This document shows, piece by piece, positions 8,263 to 17,550 of a stretch of DNA of 64,000 nt; position 1 is the stretch's first letter, and every line of letters starts with the position of its first letter. The notes beneath the pieces were generated by a model. It was not told the DNA's origin. It did no database searches and worked only from the letters and a program-made list of their open reading frames with translations. The translations under genes and the position numbers were made by a program. This DNA is from Planctomycetaceae bacterium (GTDB lineage Bacteria > Planctomycetota > Planctomycetia > Planctomycetales > Planctomycetaceae): NCBI GenBank assembly GCA_021732415.1, contig JAKFVC010000001.1, positions 1 through 64,000 of the forward strand, read 5' to 3'.

Positions 8263-9261
8263 TTACGCGGGCTTGGCAACCAGCTCCGTGGCGGCCTGCT
8301 CTTCGAAGACGCCCATCTTCCGGAACTTGTTGTATCGTCGATCGAGCAATTCGTTCGGCTTCAATCCGGAGAGCGACTTGAAGCCGCGGACCAGGAATGA
8401 TTTCAAAGTTGCGGCCATCGATCGATGATCGCGATGAGCGGCCCCGAGCGGTTCCTGGATCACGTCGTCGATGACTCCCAGCTTGAGCAAATCTTTGCTC
8501 GTGAACTTCAAAGCCTTGGCCGCGAGGTTGGCATACTTGGAATGCTTCCACAGAATGCCGGCACAACCTTCCGGACTGATCACCGAATAATAGGTGTGCT
8601 GCAACATGGCGATATGGTCGCCGATTCCAATTCCCAGAGCACCGCCCGAACCGCCCTCGCCGATCACCACGCAGATGATCGGAGTCGGAATGCGCGACAT
8701 CTCACGCAGGTTCAAAGCAATGTTGTAAGCCTGGCCGCGTTCCTCCGCACCGATCCCCGGATGAGCCCCAGGGGTATCAATAAAACAGATGACCGGCAGT
8801 TTGAATTTCGCCGCCATCTGCATTTTCGCCAAGGCCTTCCGATAGCCTTCCGGATGCGGGCAGCCGTAAAAACACTCGGCCCGTTCCTTCAGCGTTTTGC
8901 CTTTCTGCTGGCCAATAAACATGACCTTGCGATCTTCGATTTTCGCGAATCCGGTTCGAATCGCCCGGTCGTCGCCAAACGATTTATCGCCGTGCAATTC
9001 GACGAATTCGTCGAACACCAATTCCAGATAATCGTCGGTCTGCGGCCGTTCCGCATGACGAGCCACCTGGACCGTTTCCCAAGCATCGAGATTGTCGAAA
9101 ATATCTCGTTTGAGGCGATTGATTTCCAACCGCAGATTGCGAATTTCTTCCCGAACTTCCGGCGTGGGAACATCGGCCCGCCATTGGTTTTCGAGGGTTT
9201 GCAATTTTTCTTCGAGATCGTAAATCGGCCGTTCGAACGGCAGACGATGCGTGATCGCCAT
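8263..9261 (-). CDS. accA: acetyl-CoA carboxylase carboxyltransferase subunit alpha
   Basis: A 332-residue AccA, close to the usual ~320. With AccD it transfers CO2 from carboxybiotin to acetyl-CoA, making malonyl-CoA for fatty-acid synthesis. It has the N-terminal helical segment LPFERPIYDLEEKLQTLE and the crotonase-fold signatures GDRAIRTGFAKI (as FGDDRAIRTG), GQQKGK, GCPHPEGYRKA, FIDTPGAHPGIGAEERGQ and GEGGSGGALGIG. The ATG at 9261 immediately precedes AITHRLPFERP; an in-frame start at 9294 would add 11 residues. The biotin carrier and carboxylase genes are 36 kb away at 45.4-47.3 kb. accD is not in the window. Confidence 0.95.
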   Translation of the reverse strand: MAITHRLPFERPIYDLEEKLQTLENQWRADVPTPEVREEIRNLRLEINRLKRDIFDNLDAWETVQVARHAERPQTDDYLELVFDEFVELHGDKSFGDDRAIRTGFAKIEDRKVMFIGQQKGKTLKERAECFYGCPHPEGYRKALAKMQMAAKFKLPVICFIDTPGAHPGIGAEERGQAYNIALNLREMSRIPTPIICVVIGEGGSGGALGIGIGDHIAMLQHTYYSVISPEGCAGILWKHSKYANLAAKALKFTSKDLLKLGVIDDVIQEPLGAAHRDHRSMAATLKSFLVRGFKSLSGLKPNELLDRRYNKFRKMGVFEEQAATELVAKPA

Positions 9262-9412
9262 AGTGGATCCAACTTTCCAGCGGGACTTCAGCACCGGTTA
9301 CGAAGTTGACGTAAACCGGACGTTTTTTATGGATTGTGGGCGAATCGCGAATTGTAGCAAATCCCCATTTCGGTGGGGAGTGCGTTTGATTTCCGGGACA
9401 ACGAAAAAGCAT

Positions 9413-9604
9413 CGTGGGACGGGTCTCCAGGCCCGTCCGTCATCCGAAACGAGAACCGACAATCGATAAAACCCAAGGATTTTCGCGAACCGGAAAACTT
9501 CGCCAACGGAAAGAGAAGGGCTTTCGATTCGAGCTCTCAAAAGCTGCAAAGTATGTTGAAAACTCAACTTACAGGGACGGACGGGCCAGGAGACCCGTCC
9601 CACG
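9413..9604. repeat. inverted pair of family B elements
   Basis: 9413-9441 reads GTGGGACGGGTCTCCAGG and onwards; 9573-9604 is its reverse complement with two small changes. They enclose 131 bp. Each element also contains its own short hairpin (GACGGG...CCCGTC). The pair fills much of the gap between accA and the WD40 gene. Confidence 0.85.
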
Positions 9605-9688
9605 GAGGCCGTCAATCTCGCCGTCAGTTCGCCCGATCGCTATAAATGACATCAAACAACCTTGATGGATTATCGAGAGGAACTTGTG

Positions 9689-11311
9689 ATGCCAGTCCGT
9701 TTGTCCGTCACCGCGGCCGCACTTTATCTGGGAATCCTGGCGAGTTTGGGGGCCGATGCGCCCCCTGCTCCGCAGCTTCTCGTCCATTATCCGTTCGACA
9801 AAGATTTCAACGATGCCGTGGGCAAGCCGACATCGCAAATGCCCGCCGGCGGAATCGCGTTGAAAGAGGGATCAGCGGTCTTCGACGGCACCGACGATCT
9901 GGTCGAAGTCGTCCAGAATCTACCCGAAACGGACCTCACGATTGCCATCCGTTTCAAAACGGCCAATCCCAATTGCGGCTTGTTTGCCGTCCATGCGGGA
10001 GCATTGGGAGTGAGTGGTAACGACCGCCATATGTATCTCAAAGAAGGCAAGCCGCAGCAACGAGTTTGGAACAACGAAACGATCGGAGCGACCGAAGGAA
10101 ACGCCGCCGATGGGCAGTTCCATACGTGGATGCAAGTCTTGAAAATGGGAGGCGGCCAGCAGATTTTTCTCGATGGCAAACTGGTCGTATCAGGCCAAAA
10201 AGGAGCCAGCGATTTTAGTACAGAGCAGGGGTTTCTGATCGGCTATTCCAACGACGCGGGCCACCCGTATTTCCAAGGCGAAATCGATGATTTGAAGATC
10301 TGGAATCGTCCGCTCACCGAAGCTCAGATCGCCTCGGTCATAAAAGGTGAGCCGCTGGACGGAGGCCTCAATTTGGTGGCCCTCCCCCTGCCCTCCAATC
10401 GGCCGCCGATCAATCCGGCCAACGCCAAATTGCTGCCGCCATTGGCAGGGCTCACTGCGACCGGTTCCAGTATCGCCTTCAGTCCGAATGGCCAGCAAGT
10501 CGCCGCCGGGTACTTCAATAATGCGCTGCGAGTCTGGAATCTGGCGGACGGAAAGCCGACTGATGCCACCGCTCATAAAGGCGGAATCACGGCAGTCCGA
10601 TTCAATCCCGCGGGCGACCAGATCGCCACTGCGGGCATGGATAACGCCATCCTGGTCTGGGCCAATCCACCCGCCGCGATGCCAGCCAAAACACTCGCCG
10701 GACATACTCGCTGGGTGCGAGATCTGGCCTATACGCCGGATGGAACGCGACTCGTCAGCGTCAGCGATGATCGGTCCGTCCGAGTCTGGAATCTGGCGGA
10801 TGGCAAAGCGCTACATACGCTCACCGGACATACGGATTGGATGATGGCCTTGGCCATTCGAGCAGACGGTCGATACGCCGCCACGGCCAGCTACGACCAA
10901 ACAATTCGCCTGTGGGATCTGGACCGCGGAGCCGAAGTCAAACAGTTTTCGACCAAGGGACAAATCGTCACGGATCTCGCCTGGACCGCGGACGGGATGG
11001 CATTGGTGTCGGTCGGCCTGGATCGGATGGTCCGCATCTGGAATCCGCTCGACGGGCAACAAATCCGCGAACTGGCCGGGCACACAGATCAACTCCACTG
11101 CCTGGCCGTGCATCCCGGAGGCCAGTTGCTGGCGACAGCCGGCGCTGATCGTATCGTGCAATTGTGGAACCCGACTACCGGTGAGAAGCTGAAGCCACTG
11201 GATGGCCCGACAACCTGGGTCCACGGCTTGGCCTGGTCTGCAGATGGAACCAAACTCGGGTCGATTGGAGTCGATCAAGTGGTTCGTTTGTGGGAGTTCC
11301 CAGCGAATTAA
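9689..11311 (+). CDS. secreted LamG-like plus seven-bladed WD40 protein
   Basis: A 540-residue exported protein. The ATG at 9689 has GAGAGGAA 7 bases upstream and opens a signal peptide ending near ADA; in-frame starts at 9662 and 9665 would bury it. Residues ~30-230 look like a concanavalin A/LamG-type jelly roll (LLVHYPFDKDFNDAVG, later DDLKIWNRPLTEAQI). Residues ~265-540 hold seven WD40 repeats, each ending in a VW/LW-type strand, enough for a complete propeller. Probably a cell-surface or periplasmic binding scaffold. Nothing catalytic is visible. Confidence 0.8.
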   Translation: MPVRLSVTAAALYLGILASLGADAPPAPQLLVHYPFDKDFNDAVGKPTSQMPAGGIALKEGSAVFDGTDDLVEVVQNLPETDLTIAIRFKTANPNCGLFAVHAGALGVSGNDRHMYLKEGKPQQRVWNNETIGATEGNAADGQFHTWMQVLKMGGGQQIFLDGKLVVSGQKGASDFSTEQGFLIGYSNDAGHPYFQGEIDDLKIWNRPLTEAQIASVIKGEPLDGGLNLVALPLPSNRPPINPANAKLLPPLAGLTATGSSIAFSPNGQQVAAGYFNNALRVWNLADGKPTDATAHKGGITAVRFNPAGDQIATAGMDNAILVWANPPAAMPAKTLAGHTRWVRDLAYTPDGTRLVSVSDDRSVRVWNLADGKALHTLTGHTDWMMALAIRADGRYAATASYDQTIRLWDLDRGAEVKQFSTKGQIVTDLAWTADGMALVSVGLDRMVRIWNPLDGQQIRELAGHTDQLHCLAVHPGGQLLATAGADRIVQLWNPTTGEKLKPLDGPTTWVHGLAWSADGTKLGSIGVDQVVRLWEFPAN

Positions 11312-11344
11312 TGATTCAGCGACAGAACAAAAGAAGAGTTTTCA

Positions 11345-11647
11345 GCCACAGATCGACACAGATTGAACACAGATTGGGTCACCGTATTCGAGATCTTTCG
11401 GCAAACGCCAAGCTGATGTTCCAACAAGATTTGGGAACGCTAATCTTCACTGATCAACACTAATCCAGACATTTCAGAAAGAGCTCTGATAACAGAGCTC
11501 CCGGTTCGTTATTGATCTCGTATTGATCAGTGTTGATTAGCGTAGATCAGTGTTCCAAAAAGCTCTTCGTTCCCTTCCATTTCCGAACAACGAGCCAGCT
11601 TACTTTTCTCTGTCTTAATCCGTGTTTAATCTGTGTCAATCCGTGGC
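11345..11647. repeat. nested iterated-word inverted repeats
   Basis: The outer arms, 11345-11375 (CCACAGATCGACACAGATTG...) and 11617-11647, are reverse complements with few mismatches. Between them a second, different pair lies at 11434-11464 (GGAACGCTAATCTTCACTG...) and 11522-11556. Two unrelated word families are therefore stacked one inside the other in the gap behind the WD40 gene. Confidence 0.75.
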
Positions 11648-11684
11648 AAAAAACTCTTCGTAATTGTTTCCCAGCCAGATAAAC

Positions 11685-11720
11685 AAAAACAGCCAGCCCT
11701 GTTTTCAGGACTGGCTGTTT
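11685..11720 (-). terminator. rho-independent terminator for the coiled-coil gene
   Basis: AAACAGCCAG and CTGGCTGTTT form a perfect 10 bp stem. Read on the minus strand, the stem is followed by a T tract. It lies 32 bases past the stop of the gene ending at 11753. Confidence 0.85.
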
Positions 11721-11752
11721 GATCGTCGTTTATTGGAAAGCGAGTGAACCGA

Positions 11753-12484
11753 TTACTCGGTCTTCTCCGCAGGCTTCTCGTCGCCGTCCTTGCTTTCGCC
11801 GTCTTTTTCTTCCTTCACGGTGGGCTCAGCTGGGGTCGGTGCAGCCTCTTTCTTTTCTTCTTTCTTCTCTTCCTTCTCCTTGGAAGCCAGCAGATCCGCT
11901 TCGCTCTTGGCGAGCTTTTCTTCCGTCGCGACCAGCTTGTCTTTCGAAGCGGCCAATTCGGCGGTCAAGGCGGCCTTCTCATCAGTCAACGTCTTGTTGG
12001 CGGCTTCGGCCTTCTTGGCGGTCTCTTCCGCAGCGGCCAGTTTCGCAGTGCTCTCTTCTTGAGCCTTCTTCAACGCGGCTTCCGCGGCAGCCTTGCCCTT
12101 GCCTGCGACATCGGCGACCTTCTTCAAGTCGGCAGCCACAGCGGCTTGCTTCTTGGCTTCGGCATCAGCCGCTTCGGTTGCGGTCTTAGCCTTGGCGACT
12201 TCAGTGGCCATGTCGGCCTTCAGCTTGGCGACTTCGGCCAGCAGTTTGGTTCGTTCGTCGGTCAGGCTGGTGACGGCCGCTTCGGCTTGCGAAGCGTCTT
12301 CAGCACGACTGAGAGCAATGTGGTAGGGCAGAATGGAATACTGGGAATCCACACTGCTCGTGTAGGCCCCGGCCGTAGGAGTCGGCATTGCGGGACCGCA
12401 ATACCGGCCCTTGCCTGCTTCAACCTGGCCAACCATCGTCGTGACACCCGCTGCCAACAACCAAGACATCATCCGCTTGTTCAT
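11753..12484 (-). CDS. secreted Ala/Lys/Glu-rich coiled-coil protein
   Basis: A 243-residue protein with a signal peptide (NKRMMSWLLAAGV... cleaved near VEA). A short Pro/Thr/Tyr segment follows, then ~150 residues of continuous Ala/Lys/Glu coiled coil with heptad spacing, and a highly charged C-terminus rich in KEE and PAE. The ATG at 12484 has GAGGAA 9 bases upstream; the frame is open further upstream without a better start. No known domain. The composition suggests a periplasmic structural or scaffold role. It has its own terminator, and a possible attenuator lies in front of it. Confidence 0.7.
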   Translation of the reverse strand: MNKRMMSWLLAAGVTTMVGQVEAGKGRYCGPAMPTPTAGAYTSSVDSQYSILPYHIALSRAEDASQAEAAVTSLTDERTKLLAEVAKLKADMATEVAKAKTATEAADAEAKKQAAVAADLKKVADVAGKGKAAAEAALKKAQEESTAKLAAAEETAKKAEAANKTLTDEKAALTAELAASKDKLVATEEKLAKSEADLLASKEKEEKKEEKKEAAPTPAEPTVKEEKDGESKDGDEKPAEKTE

Positions 12485-12538
12485 AGTGAAATTCCTCAGC
12501 ACATCGTTCAGGAAGTTGCCTGACACAGCCGCCCATCA

Positions 12539-12567
12539 TAAAAAAACGCACGCTCCTCAAGCCGTGC
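12539..12567 (-). terminator. terminator-like hairpin in front of the coiled-coil gene
   Basis: On the minus strand GCACG, a 10-base loop, and CGTGC are followed by G and seven T. It ends about 55 bases before the start at 12484. It could be a leader attenuator, or the end of a short transcript coming from 12570-13130. Confidence 0.45.
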
Positions 12568-12569
12568 CC

Positions 12570-13133
12570 GGGGCGTCTACGGGGCAGTCTCAAGGATCTG
12601 ATTCGGAGTGTTTTATCGGTATTTGGTCGCGTACGATGCGCCCTGGCGGGAGCAATCGACGACCAAATTAACTGCGGTGGGTCCAACCCAAATCTGGCGG
12701 GCCATTGCGGGGTGAGGCTCGGATATCGCCGGGCAAAACGCTGTTTTCACAGTGCTAAGCACTCCACGAATCGAGCACACTTCTTCAGATGGCGGGAACT
12801 GCAACGAATATCCGAATCGGTTGCATTCGGGAAAACTTGATCGTTTGAGGGCATCTTGCGGAATACTACAAATACAACAATGAAAAACCGTTGGCAAGTC
12901 AAATGACACCCAACGCACTGGTCGACAGATTTTTCCCTGGTGGTGGCAGACACTGGTGCCACCCTGAATCGCATGACACAACGCGCGATAAGAAACATCT
13001 CGGCAAATTCGCATGTGTCCGTTGCTGCTCCCGCCGAAAACCGTCAAAATAGTCGGTTTCCCCACGCCGATTACGCCAATTGAATTCAGCGTTCTGATGT
13101 TGCCGAATTTGCGGCAAATGGATTCCACTCGCC
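12570..13133. other. intergenic region, no supported gene
   Basis: Frames run through this 564 bp gap on both strands, but their products are Cys/Arg/Ser-rich with no recognisable domain and no good ribosome-binding site. The AT-richer composition around 12800-12900 suggests promoters for the divergent neighbours. Confidence 0.4.
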
Positions 13134-13967
13134 ATGCCCCTTGTATTACGCCTCAAGCAGCCGACGTCCATTCCCATTGAGGTCGACTCCGTTCGCATGG
13201 AAACAATTCGCACGCAAACATTAGAGGAAGTGCGAGCCACCCCCATTCATTACGGCAACAAGACCCCTGCCCTGTCGGACTTCTTTGACGTCACCGGGTC
13301 CGCATCTGATGACGCGGAGCTCGTCTACGAAGGGGATTGCTCGAAGATCAAGTTGATCGGAGCTGGCCTGACTGATGGGCGGATCGTTGTACGCGGCAAT
13401 GCCGGCATGCATGTCGGTGCGGAAATGCGCGGCGGCGAAATCATCGTCCACGGCAATACGGCCGACTGGCTGGGGGCCGAGATGCATGGTGGGCGGATCC
13501 GTGTGCATGGAGATGCCGGGCATCTGGTCGGTGCTGTCTACCGCGGCGGCCGCAAAGGGATGACGGCCGGAGAAATCCTGATCGATGGCAATGCCGGCAA
13601 TGAGATTGGCAACTCGATGCGCCGCGGACTGATCGCCATTGGCGGCACGGCGGGCGACGCGATCGGCTATAACCTGATTGCCGGGACCATTTTGATATTT
13701 GGCGGCATCGGTATTCGCCCCGGAGCCGGCATGCGCCGCGGAACGATCGGCCTGCTCGGCCCTGCCGCCTCAGCCAGTCCCACGATGTTGCCGACTTTCA
13801 AATCGGCAGGGCCCTCGCGGCCTGTCTATCTGCAGATCTATTTACGACATCTGCGACAACAAGGATTTGCGGTTCCGGACGAATGTTTTTCCAGCGCCTA
13901 CGAACGGCATTGCGGGGATTTTCTGGAATACGGCAAGGGTGAGATCCTGGTGCGGGCGAGTTGCTAA
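13134..13967 (+). CDS. fhcC: formylmethanofuran dehydrogenase subunit C homologue
   Basis: A 277-residue protein with the FwdC/FhcC/GltS-C-type parallel beta-helix. A run of glycine-rich turns (GRIVVRGNAGMHVGAEMRGG, then similar units GGEIIVHGNTADWLGAEMHGG, GGRIRVHGDAGHLVGA, GEILIDGNAGNEIGNSM) occupies residues ~85-215. In methylotrophs and planctomycetes FhcC is the structural subunit of the formyltransferase/hydrolase complex, which releases formate from formyl-tetrahydromethanopterin. FhcA, B and D are not adjacent, so this may be part of a scattered H4MPT-linked C1 pathway or a stand-alone paralogue. A second in-frame ATG at 13197 is possible. Confidence 0.85.
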   Translation: MPLVLRLKQPTSIPIEVDSVRMETIRTQTLEEVRATPIHYGNKTPALSDFFDVTGSASDDAELVYEGDCSKIKLIGAGLTDGRIVVRGNAGMHVGAEMRGGEIIVHGNTADWLGAEMHGGRIRVHGDAGHLVGAVYRGGRKGMTAGEILIDGNAGNEIGNSMRRGLIAIGGTAGDAIGYNLIAGTILIFGGIGIRPGAGMRRGTIGLLGPAASASPTMLPTFKSAGPSRPVYLQIYLRHLRQQGFAVPDECFSSAYERHCGDFLEYGKGEILVRASC

Positions 13968-14067
13968 GTCGCCCGCTGGAGATCATGATTCAGGCGCGCC
14001 CAGCGGCGTGAAGGCTGGGATTGTTCGCTCCCTCTATTTGAATCTCGGTTTGGCAACGAAGAAATTC

Positions 14068-14133
14068 AAACACAGAGGCACAGAGGAAACAGAGTTGTTG
14101 TATTCCTCTGTTTTCTCTGTGCCTCTGTGTTTC
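14068..14133. repeat. iterated-word hairpin (CACAGAGG type)
   Basis: The arms at 14068-14094 and 14106-14132 (AAACACAGAGGCACAGAGG...) pair around an 11-base loop. It lies between fhcC and oleC. Confidence 0.8.
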
Positions 14134-14222
14134 CAAATCTGAATGAATGCAGAATCCGGGGCTCACCCCACCCGGCTCACCAGCGTCGCATTGTAGTACT
14201 CCCCGTTTGGCAGTTCGTCACT

Positions 14223-15983
14223 ATGTTTCCCACCAAACTTCTCCCGGCCTCCTCTGTCAATATCGCCGAGAAACTCCGGGAATCGGCCGCTACCGCTCCT
14301 TATCAGCGTGCCGTCGTCTTCCCTGTCGGTCGCGACTCGCAAGGCCGTGTGACCTATTCGCACCTGACCTTTCAACAGCTCGATCGCGAATCGGATCGGC
14401 TGGCTCGGGGACTGCGATTGCTGGGTGTCGTACCGGGAACTCGACTGGTCCTGATGGTTCGCCCGAGCCTCGAGTTCATCGCTCTGACTTTCGCCCTCTT
14501 CAAGGCGGGCGCGGTCGTGGTGCTGATCGATCCCGGCATGGGGCGGACCAGCATTTTCCGTTGCCTGGATCAAGTCGAACCGCAAGGCTTCATTGCGATC
14601 CCCATCGTGCAGGCCATTCGCGTGTGTTTGGGCTCGCGCTTCAAATCCGCGCGTCTGAACGTCACCGTCGGCGGCCGTCGCTGGTTCTGGAAGGGGCCAG
14701 ATTATAACGAACTACTCGGCACCGATTGGGAACCCTTCGAGACGACTCCGACTTCAGCGACCGACCCTGCCGCCATCATTTTTACGAGTGGCAGTACGGG
14801 CCCACCCAAGGGTGTCCTGTACGAACACGGTATGTTCGCCGCGCAAGTCGAACTGTTGCGCGAGTTCTATCAGATTCAGCCCGGCGAAGTTGACCTCCCT
14901 GGATTTCCGTTGTTTGCTCTGTTCAATTCGGCAATGGGAGTGACGACCATCATTCCCGATATGGACCCCACGCGTCCGGCGCAGGTGGATCCTCGAAAAA
15001 TCCTCGAGGCAGTCGAAAACCACGGCGTGACACAAGCATTCGGCTCCCCCGCAATCTGGAACCGCGTTGGGCGTTACTGCGAGCAACATCACCGGACCAT
15101 CCCCCGACTCAGTCGCGTGCTGTCGGCCGGGGCGCCGGTTCCGATCCCAGTGATCGAACGCATGCTGAAGGCCCTGGACGACTCGCCCTCCCCTGCCCTG
15201 CACTCGTCGAACGCAACTGAGCGGACCACTGCTGATCCCGCGGAAGCAGATCGGCTGCCTGACATTCACACTCCCTATGGAGCAACGGAATCATTGCCAG
15301 TCTGTTCGATTTCCGGTCGAGAAATCATCCGTGAAACGGCCGCCAAGACGCGCACCGGTGCCGGTACTTGTGTCGGCAGACCCTTTCCACGAATGGAACT
15401 CAAGATCATCGAGATCACTCACGGACCGATCCAGCACTTGGAACGCATCCGGGAACTGCAGCCCTATGAAATCGGCGAGATTCTGGTGAGCGGCCCGGTG
15501 GTGACCCGCGAATACTATCGCCAGCCCGAGGCCACGCTGCTCGCCAAAATTCCGGACGGCGATCGCTTCTGGCATCGCATGGGAGACGTCGGCTATCGCG
15601 ACATGGAGGGCCGCCTGTGGTTCTGTGGACGCAAGGCCCAAGTGGTTGAGACCGAGCGCGGCCGCATGTTTACCATCTGCTGTGAAGCCATCTTCAATCA
15701 GCATCCGCGGATTTTCCGCAGCGCATTGGTCGGCGTTGGCGAGAAGCCCCAACAGCGACCGGTGATCATCGTCGAACCCGAAGCGGGACAATTTCCCAAC
15801 TCGGCCGAAGATCAGCGGCAACTGCAAGCCGAACTACGTCAACTCGGGCTGTCCAATCCGCTGACCGAGCACATCGAAACGATCCTGTTTCACCCTTCCC
15901 TGCCGGTCGATATTCGCCACAATGTGAAAATCTTCCGCGAGAAGCTGGCTCCCTGGGCCGAGCAACAGTTGAGGAAGAACTAG
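14223..15983 (+). CDS. oleC: OleC-type AMP-binding enzyme (beta-lactone synthetase)
   Basis: A 586-residue member of the ANL superfamily. OleC uses ATP to close a 2-alkyl-3-hydroxy acid into a beta-lactone during long-chain olefin synthesis. The adenylation motif [18 protein letters not shown] lies near residue 180, the A5-type motif TPYGATES near residue 345, and [25 protein letters not shown] near the C-terminal hinge. The Pro-Pro in the P-loop and the SLPVCS that follows fit OleC better than acyl-CoA ligases. The ATG at 14223 is used; the frame is open from 14127. Its neighbour oleD supports the call. oleA and oleB are absent here. Confidence 0.82.
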   Translation: MFPTKLLPASSVNIAEKLRESAATAPYQRAVVFPVGRDSQGRVTYSHLTFQQLDRESDRLARGLRLLGVVPGTRLVLMVRPSLEFIALTFALFKAGAVVVLIDPGMGRTSIFRCLDQVEPQGFIAIPIVQAIRVCLGSRFKSARLNVTVGGRRWFWKGPDYNELLGTDWEPFETTPTSATDPAAIIFTSGSTGPPKGVLYEHGMFAAQVELLREFYQIQPGEVDLPGFPLFALFNSAMGVTTIIPDMDPTRPAQVDPRKILEAVENHGVTQAFGSPAIWNRVGRYCEQHHRTIPRLSRVLSAGAPVPIPVIERMLKALDDSPSPALHSSNATERTTADPAEADRLPDIHTPYGATESLPVCSISGREIIRETAAKTRTGAGTCVGRPFPRMELKIIEITHGPIQHLERIRELQPYEIGEILVSGPVVTREYYRQPEATLLAKIPDGDRFWHRMGDVGYRDMEGRLWFCGRKAQVVETERGRMFTICCEAIFNQHPRIFRSALVGVGEKPQQRPVIIVEPEAGQFPNSAEDQRQLQAELRQLGLSNPLTEHIETILFHPSLPVDIRHNVKIFREKLAPWAEQQLRKN

Positions 15984-16005
15984 CAGCCAGAATTTACGCT
16001 ACGCT

Positions 16006-16169
16006 GGGAGTGTGAGAGTACCAGAGTGTGAGGGTATCCGGGTAACGCGGGGTCCAATGATATTCAGATCGCACAACCACTCCGTTACTCTCACACACTC
16101 ATACTCTCATACCTTCCGTCGAAACCGTTCCAATCTACGAGGGATACCCGCCTCAGAGAGTCGGGCTAC
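16006..16169. repeat. GTGTGAGAG word repeat plus half GTAGC element
   Basis: The arms at 16006-16036 (GTGTGAGAGTACCAGAGTGTG...) and 16084-16113 pair. Just before oleD, 16146-16169 is a single half of the CCGACTC/GCTAC palindrome seen at 5440-5462. The same GTGTGAGAG family is at 27743-27840. Confidence 0.75.
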
Positions 16170-16174
16170 ATCAC

Positions 16175-17173
16175 ATGCGTGTCTTAGTCACCGGCGGCGG
16201 CGGATTTCTCGGGCTCTACATTACCGAACAACTGGTAGCGCGCGGTGAGCAAGTCCGCGTGCTGTGCCGGGGCAATTATCCGCGCCTCAATGAACTGGGC
16301 GTCGAAACCATCCGCGGCGACGTGCGCGACGCGGCGATCGTCGCCGGGGCTTGCACCGGCATGGACGTCGTCTTCCATACTGCTGCTGTGCCGGGCATCT
16401 GGGGTCCGTGGGAGCACTACCACAGCATCAACACGGTGGGGACTCAGCATGTACTCGATGCGTGCCTGGCCGCAGGCGTGCGTAAGCTGATCTACACCAG
16501 CAGTCCCAGTGTGATTTATGACGGCCTGGATCATCACGGAATCAATGAAACACACCCCTTCCCTGCCAGCTATCTGTGCCACTACCCTCACAGCAAAGCG
16601 ATCGCCGAACGAGCGGTATTGGCTGCCAACGGCAAGAACGGGCTGGCAACCGCGGCCTTACGACCGCACCTGATCTGGGGACCGCGCGACAATCATCTGA
16701 TCCCACGGCTCATCCAACGCGCCCGCAGTGGCCGATTGCGCCGCGTTGGCGATGGTACAAATCTGATCTCGATGAGCTATGTGGAGAATGCAGCCAACGC
16801 ACATCTGCAGGCCATGGATCGACTCGAACTGGGTTCCCGTGTCGCGGGACAAGCATATTTCATCAACGAACCAGAACCGGTCAATCTCTGGAACTGGGTC
16901 GATGAAATTCTAACCCTAGCGGGCGAGCCACCCCTGAAAAAGCGGATCTCCGCCAGTGCAGCCTACGCGATTGGAGTCACCTGTGAAGCGACATACTCCA
17001 CCCTGCGTCTGACATCAGAACCACCCATGACTCGGTTCCTGGCCCTGCAACTCGGCGGAACGCACTACTACTCAGTCGCTAAAGCACAACAGGATTTCGG
17101 CTATCAATGTCCCGTCAGCGTCTCCGAGGGCATGCGGCGAATGGCTGCGGATTGGAAAGATGTCGCAAAGTAG
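16175..17173 (+). CDS. oleD: OleD-type 2-alkyl-3-oxoalkanoate reductase
   Basis: A 332-residue extended short-chain dehydrogenase. In olefin synthesis OleD reduces the 2-alkyl-3-ketoacid from OleA to the hydroxy acid used by OleC. The nucleotide-binding motif TGGGGFLG lies at residues 7-14, the acidic/[21 protein letters not shown] region near residue 75, and the catalytic YPHSK (Y-x3-K) near residue 130. [10 protein letters not shown] fits 3-beta-HSD-like OleD. The ATG at 16175 starts within a few bases of a repeat. It is co-directional with oleC with a 191 bp gap, so shared transcription is possible but interrupted by palindromes. Confidence 0.82.
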   Translation: MRVLVTGGGGFLGLYITEQLVARGEQVRVLCRGNYPRLNELGVETIRGDVRDAAIVAGACTGMDVVFHTAAVPGIWGPWEHYHSINTVGTQHVLDACLAAGVRKLIYTSSPSVIYDGLDHHGINETHPFPASYLCHYPHSKAIAERAVLAANGKNGLATAALRPHLIWGPRDNHLIPRLIQRARSGRLRRVGDGTNLISMSYVENAANAHLQAMDRLELGSRVAGQAYFINEPEPVNLWNWVDEILTLAGEPPLKKRISASAAYAIGVTCEATYSTLRLTSEPPMTRFLALQLGGTHYYSVAKAQQDFGYQCPVSVSEGMRRMAADWKDVAK

Positions 17174-17193
17174 ACGGTAAAATATTGAAGAAG

Positions 17194-17535
17194 GCGAGCC
17201 CCGTCCCGTTAGGGCGGGGGTAGGGTAACGACTCGCGCTGCCAGACCGGTGTGGGATATTGGCTTGAGGAACTTCGATTATTGTAAATTTGTATTCTAAT
17301 ACGCCAGATGCCACTTTATGGTCCTGATCTGGCAATGGGAATCGTTTCCCTACCCCCGCCCTAACGGGGCTGTTGATTTAATCGGCATGTAAACATGATT
17401 GCAGTATACTTAATGTGAACGGTGATCCGGTTTAAGCGTTCAAACCTATGTTCAACGGGTAGCAACTGCCGCGAAAACGAAAATACGCGATTGGGACTTG
17501 ATTAAATCAACTAGCCCTAACGGGACGGGGCTCGC
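17194..17535. repeat. three-arm inverted repeat (AGCCCCGTCCCGTTAGGG type)
   Basis: The left arm 17194-17225 pairs with 17513-17535 at its outer part and with 17348-17370 at its inner part. A TGATTTAATC word at 17374-17383 pairs with GATTAAATCA at 17500-17509. The element therefore has alternative foldings. It occupies the gap between convergent oleD and gcvPB and may serve both as a terminator. Confidence 0.7.
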
Positions 17536-17550
17536 CAGATTCATTGTGGA

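Noticed and set aside
12613-13128. 171-codon open frame on the minus strand
   Set aside because: Product is Cys/Arg/Ser-rich without a domain, no clear ribosome-binding site, and a different composition from the neighbouring genes. Treated as intergenic.
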